Shown piece by piece: positions 34,354 through 39,661 of a stretch of 39,661 nucleotides of DNA. Made by a program: the position numbers and the translations under genes. The notes under the pieces were generated by a model. The model was not told where the DNA came from. It searched no databases and saw only the letters and a list, made by a program, of their open reading frames with translations. Every line of letters begins with the position of its first letter. The stretch's first letter is position 1. The stretch comes from Gaiellales bacterium (GTDB lineage Bacteria; Actinomycetota; Thermoleophilia; BMS3ABIN01), in NCBI GenBank assembly GCA_003599855.1, contig QZKG01000061.1:1-39661 (forward strand), given 5' to 3'.

Positions 34354-35362
34354 TTCCTGCTCCAGTCTCGGCTTCCGAGGCGCCGGCCGCTGGCAGGGCG
34401 CGGTCGAAGAGGTAGAAGAAGCCTCCCAGGAGGCTCACCACCGTCATCACGAAGAAGCTCAGCACCGACATGGTGAAGGCCTGCGCCGAGGCCACGCCCA
34501 CCTGGCCGAACAGCAGCACCCAGGCCCCCTCCCTGACCCCGAGGCCGTTGAGGGAGACCGGCAGCATCCCCACTGCCAGCACGATGGGGATGAAGAGAAA
34601 ATAGTATATCAGAGAGACCTCGATGCCCAGGGAGAGCGCCAGCACGTAGACGGTGATTATCTGCAACCCCTGGTAGACCAGCGAGACCAGCATCACCGCC
34701 GCCAGCGTCCCCCGGTGCCGCCTGAAGTCGTGGAGCGCGTAATAGAAGCTCTTCAGGTGGCGTCGCACCCCCATGGGGTCGAAGCTGAAGATCCTGAGGC
34801 CGCTCAGGCGGCGGGCGAAGCGCTCGCTGGCGAAGAACGCCACGATGAGCGCCGCCGCCAGCAGCATCGCCAGGACGATGAGCGCCATCCGGGCACCAAG
34901 GAGCCTCAGCTCGAAGAGCGCCGGCACCGCGGCGATGGTCAGCAGGGCAATGGTGGATGTCACCCGGTCGATGACCACGGAGCCGGCCGCTTCGGCGGCG
35001 CGTCCGGTCATCCGCGACAGCTTGAACGCCTTGACCACGTCGCCGCCGAAGTTGGTGGGCAGGAAGTTGTTGAAGAAGAGCCCGATGTAGAAGAGCGCCG
35101 CCAAATAACCGTAGGCGACGCGGTCCCCCTGGGCCCGGATCACGAGGCCCCATTTCCAGGCGCTCACCAGGTTGGTGACGATGAATATGCCCGCGCCCAG
35201 CGCCAGCAGGCCCCAGGAGACCTCGCCCAGGGTCGCGGCGATCTCGCCGGTGTCGACGCGCCAGAGGAGCAGGCCGATGAGCAGCGCGCTCACGGCTGCT
35301 TTCAGCAGCCGGGAATGGACCCACGCGGGGAGCCGCGGGGCGCCGCCGTCAGGCCGGCTCAT
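34346..35362 (-). CDS. flippase-like membrane protein (UPF0104 / LPG-synthase TM region)
   Basis: A 338-residue protein with seven or eight transmembrane helices. Conserved features of the UPF0104 / lysylphosphatidylglycerol synthase TM family are visible: FFNNFLPTNFGGDVVKAFKLSRMTG in the middle and a final LPVSLNGLGVREGAWVLLFGQVG. The family includes AglD2-like proteins and is thought to help flip or process polyprenyl-phosphate sugars; the catalytic LPG-synthase domain is absent. Overlaps both neighbours (14 bases with the DUF2304 gene, eight with the DPM1-like gene). Confidence 0.92.
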   Translation of the reverse strand: MSRPDGGAPRLPAWVHSRLLKAAVSALLIGLLLWRVDTGEIAATLGEVSWGLLALGAGIFIVTNLVSAWKWGLVIRAQGDRVAYGYLAALFYIGLFFNNFLPTNFGGDVVKAFKLSRMTGRAAEAAGSVVIDRVTSTIALLTIAAVPALFELRLLGARMALIVLAMLLAAALIVAFFASERFARRLSGLRIFSFDPMGVRRHLKSFYYALHDFRRHRGTLAAVMLVSLVYQGLQIITVYVLALSLGIEVSLIYYFLFIPIVLAVGMLPVSLNGLGVREGAWVLLFGQVGVASAQAFTMSVLSFFVMTVVSLLGGFFYLFDRALPAAGASEAETGAGNG

Positions 35363-35738
35363 CGGGTTCGCCGCCAGCGTCGGCGTCCTCCGTTCGCCCG
35401 CCGGCCTGGCGCAGGTCCCGCTCCAGGAGCGCCAGCTTCTGGGCGAGCATCTTGCTCTGGTCGGTGAGGCGCGATACCAGCAGCGAGAAATGCAGCGCCA
35501 GGGCGAAGAGGAACAGGAGCGCCAGGATGAAGAGCGTGTTGGCCGGGGTGACGATGCCGATGGCCTCGGAGACCTTCTCCAGCGGCGTCTCCCACAGGGC
35601 CAGGACGAAAAGCACCGCCACGGTCAGGAACCACAGCAGCGAGTACTGCTCCTTGAGCCTGCGTGAGCGTATCAGCTGGAAGATCGCCAGGGTCAGCAGG
35701 CAGGCGACCGCCAGGGCGAATATCTGGACGCGGCTCAG
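35349..35738 (-). CDS. DUF2304 membrane protein, probable CTG start
   Basis: A 129-residue small membrane protein. The DUF2304 layout is clear: SRVQIFALAVACLLTLAIFQLIRSRRLKEQYSLLWF, a second helix, and PANTLFILALLFLFALALHFSLLVSRLTDQ with a charged tail. The family sits next to DPM1-like transferases, as here. The full-length frame has no ATG, GTG or TTG at the expected position: upstream codons are TCG, GTA, GAA, then CTG at 35738, nine bases after a perfect AGGAGG (35753-35748). CTG at 35738 gives the family N-terminus. An internal GTG at 35621 would delete the first helix. Confidence 0.8.
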   Translation of the reverse strand: MSRVQIFALAVACLLTLAIFQLIRSRRLKEQYSLLWFLTVAVLFVLALWETPLEKVSEAIGIVTPANTLFILALLFLFALALHFSLLVSRLTDQSKMLAQKLALLERDLRQAGGRTEDADAGGEPDEPA

Positions 35739-35747
35739 TTCTACCGA

Positions 35748-35753
35748 CCTCCT
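35748..35753 (-). promoter_or_regulatory. perfect Shine-Dalgarno (AGGAGG) before the CTG start
   Basis: AGGAGG on the minus strand, nine bases before the CTG at 35738. It is the strongest argument that initiation is at or near that codon and not at the internal GTG 117 bases downstream. Confidence 0.75.
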
Positions 35754-35834
35754 CTGTTCGCGGGCCCCGGGCCCCGGCGGGCGCGCCGCGCCGGCCAGGA
35801 GTCCCGCATTGTTCGTAAGACGGGCGAAAATGTG

Positions 35835-35850
35835 AGAATATTCTATAGAA
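35835..35850. promoter_or_regulatory. AT-rich overlapping palindromes in a divergent promoter region
   Basis: AGAATATTCT (35835-35844) and TTCTATAGAA (35841-35850) are two perfect 10-bp palindromes sharing four bases, in the gap between the minus-strand polysaccharide operon and the UDP-glucuronate decarboxylase gene. The surrounding stretch is the most AT-rich of the gap and should contain the divergent promoters. I could not assign -35/-10 pairs with confidence. Confidence 0.4.
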
Positions 35851-35930
35851 AAAGAGGGGGCCGTGAAACGTCGCGGCCCGGCGCCGCCGGATCGCGGATC
35901 GAGTCGTCAATGACCTGACAGGAGGATGAA

Positions 35931-36902
35931 TTGGCCCAGGAACGCAAAAAGGTATCGGTCATAACCGGGGCGGCAGGCTTTATCGGCTCGCACCTGTGCG
36001 ACTATCTGCTCGGCAAGGGGCATCGCGTCATCGCCCTGGACAACCTAAACACCGGGACGCTCAGGAACCTCGAGCACATCGACTCCGATGACTTCGTCTA
36101 CATGAACGTGGACATCACCGGCTTCATCGACATCCCCGGCCAAGTGGACTATGTCTACCACCTGGCCAGCCCGGCCAGCCCCATCGATTACCTGCAGATG
36201 GCGCTGCACACCCTCAAGGTCGGGGCCGTGGGCACCCGCAACGCCATCGGCCTGGCCAAGTGGAAGCGCGCCCGCTTCCTGCTGACGTCGACCTCCGAGG
36301 TCTACGGCGACCCCGAGGTGCACCCCCAGAAGGAGGACTACTGGGGCAACGTCAACCCCATCGGGCCCCGCAGCGTCTACGACGAGGCCAAGCGCTACGC
36401 AGAGACCATCACCATGGCCTACCGCCGCGAGCAGGGCGTGGACACGCGCATCGTGCGGCTGTTCAACACCTACGGGCCCCGCATGCGCCCCTACGACGGC
36501 CGGGCCGTGCCCACCTTCATCCGGCAATCGCTGGACGACAAGCACCTCACCGTCTTCGGCGACGGCAGCCAGACCCGCAGCTTCTGTTACGTCTCCGACC
36601 TGGTGGAGGGCATCTACCGGGTGATGATGGGGGACTACTTCCTGCCGGTGAACCTGGGCAACCCCGGAGAGTACACCATCAAGGAACTGGCCGAGATGAT
36701 CATCGAGATGACCGGCAGCAGGAGCGAGGTGGTCTACCAGGCGCTGCCCACCGACGACCCCAAGCGGCGCCGGCCGGACATCTCCCTGGCCAAGGAGGTC
36801 ATCGACTGGGAGCCGACGATCCACGTGCGCGACGGCCTCAAGGAGACCATCGAGTGGTTCCGCGGCTTCCTGGCCGACGAGAAGGCGTCGCCGTCGAAGT
36901 AG
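35931..36902 (+). CDS. uxs: UDP-glucuronate decarboxylase (UDP-xylose synthase)
   Basis: A 323-residue short-chain dehydrogenase/epimerase-family enzyme that converts UDP-glucuronate to UDP-xylose with a bound NAD. The NAD site [10 protein letters not shown] is near the N-terminus. The UXS-specific strings are visible: [52 protein letters not shown] (with the catalytic Tyr-x3-Lys) and [18 protein letters not shown]. The TTG start at 35931 follows GGAGG by five bases. The adjacent ATG is out of frame. It probably supplies UDP-xylose to the glycan made by this locus and stands alone with its own promoter. Confidence 0.93.
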   Translation: MAQERKKVSVITGAAGFIGSHLCDYLLGKGHRVIALDNLNTGTLRNLEHIDSDDFVYMNVDITGFIDIPGQVDYVYHLASPASPIDYLQMALHTLKVGAVGTRNAIGLAKWKRARFLLTSTSEVYGDPEVHPQKEDYWGNVNPIGPRSVYDEAKRYAETITMAYRREQGVDTRIVRLFNTYGPRMRPYDGRAVPTFIRQSLDDKHLTVFGDGSQTRSFCYVSDLVEGIYRVMMGDYFLPVNLGNPGEYTIKELAEMIIEMTGSRSEVVYQALPTDDPKRRRPDISLAKEVIDWEPTIHVRDGLKETIEWFRGFLADEKASPSK

Positions 36903-36938
36903 GGAATTCAGGTCGGAGCTCCCGACGCCACCGCTCCT

Positions 36939-36952
36939 GTCATCCTGAGGAG
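36939..36952. repeat. GTCATCCTGAGG repeat, partial copy
   Basis: A short partial copy of the GTCATCCTGAG-type intergenic element, 37 bases after the uxs stop. Two longer copies follow, one on each side of the tRNA gene. Confidence 0.6.
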
Positions 36953-36973
36953 CGCCGCCCATCCATAAACCAT

Positions 36974-37015
36974 GTCATCCTGGGGAGTGAGGCGAAGCCG
37001 AGCGACGAAGGATCT
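36974..37015. repeat. GTCATCCTGAG-type repeat, longer copy
   Basis: Starts GTCATCC and ends GAAGGATCT, with the inner part expanded and degenerate relative to the compact copy at 37225. The ATCC/GGAT ends allow a hairpin. Confidence 0.65.
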
Positions 37016-37046
37016 GCGTTTTGCACCTCAGGCTCCGCGCCGGCAC

Positions 37047-37076
37047 TTCACCATTGCCCCCTGTCTGAGATAAAAT
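37047..37076 (+). promoter_or_regulatory. possible tRNA-Gly promoter
   Basis: TAAAAT (37071-37076) fits a -10 box 18 bases before the tRNA 5' end. TTCACC (37047-37052) is a weak -35 with an 18-base spacer. Confidence 0.4.
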
Positions 37077-37093
37077 CTGACCGTAGGCACCGG

Positions 37094-37169
37094 GCGGATG
37101 TGGCGTAGCTGGTAACGCGTCGGCTTCCCAAGCCGAAGATCGCGGGTTCGATCCCCGTCATCCGCTCCA
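37094..37169 (+). tRNA. tRNA-Gly (anticodon CCC)
   Basis: Full cloverleaf: acceptor GCGGATG pairs with CATCCGC (37159-37165). The D arm is 37103-37118. The anticodon stem TCGGC/GCCGA encloses TTCCCAA with anticodon CCC (37127-37129). The T arm loop is TTCGATC. The discriminator is T37166 and CCA is encoded (37167-37169). It reads GGG glycine codons, useful in this GC-rich genome. Confidence 0.97.
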
Positions 37170-37224
37170 GCTTCCATCTTTCAGCCTTCAATACCTTGAT
37201 GGCGTTCCTTAACCATGACGTCCT

Positions 37225-37250
37225 GTCATCCTGAGCGAAGCGAAGGATCT
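37225..37250. repeat. GTCATCCTGAG-type repeat, compact copy
   Basis: GTCATCCTGAGCG...GAAGGATCT; the ends ATCCT and AGGAT form an inverted repeat. It lies 55 bases after the tRNA. Together with the copy at 36974 it flanks the tRNA gene. Confidence 0.75.
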
Positions 37251-37425
37251 CGCGGAGCCGTCGACCCCGGCTCGGGCGGCAGTGTGTCCCAAATCACATA
37301 CCAGGCGCGGGTCCTGGGGTTTAATAGAGATAGCAAGCATTGTCAGCGTCAAGGGAGTAGCTATCTCTACCTGCAGGACCGATGAACGCTTAAGGCTGGC
37401 CGCCCCCGCCCGCAGCCTCTACATA

Positions 37426-37881
37426 ATGGCCGCCGTGGTCTGGCTGGCCGGCGGGATCGTGCTGCTGCTCAAAGGGGGCAGCCTGCTGGCGGAGGCGCAT
37501 GCCCTTGAGCCCGGGCAGGTCTGGCTCTGGCTGGCCGTTATCCTGGGCCTGTCCCTGGGCAGCCTGAAGGCCCGCTACCTCTTCAGCGGGAACTGCCGCA
37601 AGAACCTGGACAGGATCGACTCCCTCAAGCGTCCTAGGCTCTGGCAGTCTTACCGGCCCAGGTTCTATGTCTTCCTGGCGATGATGATCCTGTTCGGGGC
37701 GACCCTGTCCTGGCTCGCCCACGGCAACCACCGCTTCCTCATCGGCGTGGCCGTGCTGGACATCAGCATCGCCGTCGCCCTGCTGGGGAGCAGCCACCAC
37801 TTCTGGAAAAGGCTGGCGGCAGCCCAGGAAGCGGCTGCAGTTTCGTCCCGGAGCCCCCGGGGGATACCAGAGCGGGAATGA
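37426..37881 (+). CDS. four-helix membrane protein, function unknown
   Basis: A protein of 151 residues from the ATG at 37426, with four hydrophobic helices and short loops; the third loop is basic (RKNLDRIDSLKRPRLWQSYRPR). The frame is open upstream to a GTG at 37282 (199 residues), and the extra part is not hydrophobic. No start has a good Shine-Dalgarno, so the true start is uncertain. No family is recognised; the size and topology resemble small conserved Actinomycetota or Chloroflexi membrane proteins only in general. It precedes another unknown membrane protein by 66 bases. Confidence 0.6.
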   Translation: MAAVVWLAGGIVLLLKGGSLLAEAHALEPGQVWLWLAVILGLSLGSLKARYLFSGNCRKNLDRIDSLKRPRLWQSYRPRFYVFLAMMILFGATLSWLAHGNHRFLIGVAVLDISIAVALLGSSHHFWKRLAAAQEAAAVSSRSPRGIPERE

Positions 37882-37947
37882 TGATGAGGCCCGTAGCCTT
37901 CGCGCCGCGGGCTCCCGCAGGATTAGTGATCCGCCGGGCAGAAAATA

Positions 37948-39114
37948 ATGGCTATGGATGAGACAGGCACATCGGGCGGTGAGGACGGCAGCCGCCAGTT
38001 CGACCTTTCCCAGCCCCAGCAGGGCGAACCCACCCTGGAGGGGTCAGGGGCCGGCGACGCCCCGCAGGATGAACGGCCTGGGGAAGAGGAGGCGCTGCCC
38101 GGGCCCGAAGGGGAGCCAGCCGCAGCAGGGGAACCAGAGGCAGGACCCGGCTCCGAAGGGGAGCCCGGGCCTGAACCCGGATCGGCAACCAAAGGCCGGA
38201 CCGGCCTGCCCCTGCCGCTCCTGCGCGAACTGGAAGGCGAGCCGCCGGCAAGGCCCGCCGCGCCGCTTCCCGTGGATGAAGAGGCCGCCGCCGGCCAGGA
38301 GGCCGGGGAGGAGGGGAACGGCCGCCGCCTTTCCGAGCAGTGGCGCATAGACCTCAAGTGGATCTTCGGCATCCCCGCCACCATCGTCCTCATCCTCACA
38401 CTGGCGGCGTTCACGCTCTTCCGCGTATCGGGCGAAGAGGCCGCCGGGACCGTCGTCGAGGACACCCGCCGGCAGATAGTCGAGGATGCCCGGTTCCGGC
38501 GGGAGCTGTCGCTGGTCGACCCGGCGCTACTGGAGCTCATCGACGGCGAGGAGTTCACCGCGGCGCTCTACGAGGACCCGGAGATACTGCGCTCGATGAT
38601 CGATGCCATCCCCGCCGTCCAGGAGGGGGACCCGCGCGCGGGGGAGGTGGCCTACGTCCGTGAGGCCCTTGGCATCTTCAGCGGGCTCACGGGAGTCATC
38701 GGCAAGAGCCAGCACATCCAGGCCCGCTCTGCTCTCATCGCCCTCACGCTCCTGCTGACGCTGTTCGGCGTTCCCTATATTATCTTCAGCCGGCGGCTGG
38801 GCCGGATAGTCAGCCCCGCCGTCAGCCTCGCGCTCGCCAGCTGGCTGCCGCTGCTGGGGCTCTTCTTGCTGCGGAACAACCTCTCCGGCTGGCTCGCCGG
38901 CCGGCCCGGCATCGTCGAGGACTACCAGAAGAACCTGGTGCTGGGGATGGTGGATGCCTATGCCGGCGGCCTGGTGGACGCCGCCATGCCCGTTTACCGG
39001 TTCTGCTCCCTGGCGGCGCTCATCATGATCGGGTTCGGCTTTCTGGGACTGCTCATCGTCTGGTGGCGTTTCAACGAGAGCATGATCCCGCGCAGGAAGA
39101 AGCTGCGCGACTAG
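37948..39114 (+). CDS. membrane protein with acidic disordered N-terminus, function unknown
   Basis: A 388-residue protein. Residues 1-125 are Pro/Glu/Gly-rich, acidic and disordered, with repeated GPEGEP-like units. A transmembrane helix (about 138-158) follows. Then an extracytoplasmic domain of about 90 residues (AAGTVVEDTRRQIVEDARFRREL to about 250) and three more helices, ending in a basic cytoplasmic tail. Such an N-terminus often serves as a tether or interaction arm. No family recognised. ATG 37948 is the first in-frame start; GCAGAAAATA before it is only a weak ribosome site. Confidence 0.75.
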   Translation: MAMDETGTSGGEDGSRQFDLSQPQQGEPTLEGSGAGDAPQDERPGEEEALPGPEGEPAAAGEPEAGPGSEGEPGPEPGSATKGRTGLPLPLLRELEGEPPARPAAPLPVDEEAAAGQEAGEEGNGRRLSEQWRIDLKWIFGIPATIVLILTLAAFTLFRVSGEEAAGTVVEDTRRQIVEDARFRRELSLVDPALLELIDGEEFTAALYEDPEILRSMIDAIPAVQEGDPRAGEVAYVREALGIFSGLTGVIGKSQHIQARSALIALTLLLTLFGVPYIIFSRRLGRIVSPAVSLALASWLPLLGLFLLRNNLSGWLAGRPGIVEDYQKNLVLGMVDAYAGGLVDAAMPVYRFCSLAALIMIGFGFLGLLIVWWRFNESMIPRRKKLRD

Positions 39115-39160
39115 GAAGCTGCGCGACCAGGGTATCTTGCCGGCAGCAGGTTGCCCGGCC

Positions 39161-39529
39161 TCAGGCCCGCCGCCGCAGGCGCGACCACAGCACCCGCGTG
39201 GCGAAGCGGGGCAGGGCCGCCATCCGCCGGGCGCGGCTCGGCTCCAGCCAGAGGCGGAAGAGCCATTCCAGCCCCGCCCGGCGCATCACCCGGGGCGCCC
39301 GCGGGATCTCGCCGGAGATGAAATCGAAGGCGCCGCCGACACCGATGGCGACCTTGACGCTTGTGAGCTCGCCGCGGTAGCGGTCGATCCAGAAGTCCTG
39401 CTTGGGGCAGCCGTAAGCGACTGCCAGCACGTCGGCGCCGGAGGCGTTCACGTCCGCGACCGTGGCGGGGCCGTCATCGGGGTCGTTGCCGCCCGGCGGA
39501 GGCCGCGCCTCGGGGGTTCCGCGGGGCAC
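39161..39529 (-). pseudogene. WecG/TagA/CpsF-family glycosyltransferase, C-terminal part only
   Basis: Residues of this 122-codon frame match the C-terminal half of the GT26 (WecG/TagA/CpsF) family: ADVLAVAYGCPKQDFWIDRY, KVAIGVGGAFDFISGEIPRAP and GLEWLFRLWLEPSR. Intact members are about 240 residues; the N-terminal half, with the acceptor-binding and catalytic Asp region, is missing. Reading upstream, the frame meets TGA at about 39536-39538, and the following 120 bases have much lower G+C than the locus. The gene is therefore truncated, by insertion, deletion or misassembly, and probably inactive, though a separate start beyond the window cannot be excluded. TagA/WecG enzymes transfer ManNAc or related sugars to lipid-linked intermediates, fitting the neighbouring glycan locus. 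Confidence 0.72.
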
Positions 39530-39539
39530 GTCTCGTCAT

Positions 39540-39661
39540 GAGGTGTTTTTGCTGGATGGTTGCCGTGGGTTCAGTTCTCGTTCCCGGCACCTTTCTTAAC
39601 CTTATTATGGGTGTCTCTTGTATTCGGTAGCGTGTGGTTTCTGGGGCATATGGCGCTGGGC
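39540..39661. other. composition break at the window end
   Basis: The last about 120 bases are near 50% G+C, well below the rest of the window, and include AT-rich runs. They contain a GTTCCCGGCACC string, and a CATATG-centred near-palindrome (39643-39656) resembling the sigma-54-associated motif at two flanking positions. No gene or known insertion-sequence end could be assigned. Confidence 0.5.

Overview
The window is GC-rich (about two thirds G+C) bacterial chromosome, densely packed, with many 1-14 base gene overlaps and frequent GTG/TTG starts. LGFP repeats, a PolX-type polymerase, a Tat-exported split-Soret-type cytochrome and a complete sigma-54 module together suggest a deep-branching, probably anaerobic or facultative member of the Actinomycetota or a similar lineage. 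This placement is inference; there is no rRNA or other phylogenetic marker here.

Left part (1-18.6 kb), mostly minus strand. A zinc-ribbon protein is followed by a Tat-signal C_GCAxxG_C_C / split-Soret-type cytochrome with its own terminator, a plus-strand zinc-finger/HTH protein, a PqqD-like protein, and a MacB-type ABC exporter operon with a BamE-like lipoprotein. Next is an rpoN - histidine kinase - NtrC-type regulator operon (10836 to 6613), then an ABC-2 exporter pair, a plus-strand dihydrouridine synthase, two exported proteins (one a probable zinc metallopeptidase lipoprotein), PolX and a family-4-like glycosyltransferase.

The most striking regulatory signal is two near-identical sigma-54 (-24/-12) promoters of the form TTGGCACG-N4-TTGCA. 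One (2114-2130) faces the cytochrome gene and the other (4087-4103) faces the PqqD-like gene. Each has a shared palindrome, GTGNCATATGNCAC, about 130-175 bp upstream, where an NtrC-type activator would be expected to bind. The rpoN/kinase/regulator operon a few kb away is the obvious candidate controller, so the window may hold a complete and apparently undescribed sigma-54 circuit.

Right part (18.8-39.7 kb) is a cell-envelope and polysaccharide locus. It opens with a 1173-residue secreted protein that joins an amidase domain, nine LGFP repeats and a SpoIID-type glycan-cleaving domain. A plus-strand operon follows: Wzm/Wzt ABC exporter, two GT4 glycosyltransferases, a GT2, a DUF2142-type membrane protein and a two-pass membrane protein. 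A convergent minus-strand operon holds DUF2304, a flippase-like UPF0104 protein, a DPM1-like GT2, a methyltransferase and two GT2 enzymes. UDP-glucuronate decarboxylase, making UDP-xylose, is divergently placed. Then come tRNA-Gly(CCC) flanked by GTCATCCTGAG-type repeats, two membrane proteins, and a 5'-truncated WecG/TagA-family glycosyltransferase that stops at an abrupt composition change near the window end.

Together the right half describes synthesis, modification and ABC-dependent export of a surface glycan. The left half holds envelope transport, redox and sigma-54 regulatory functions.
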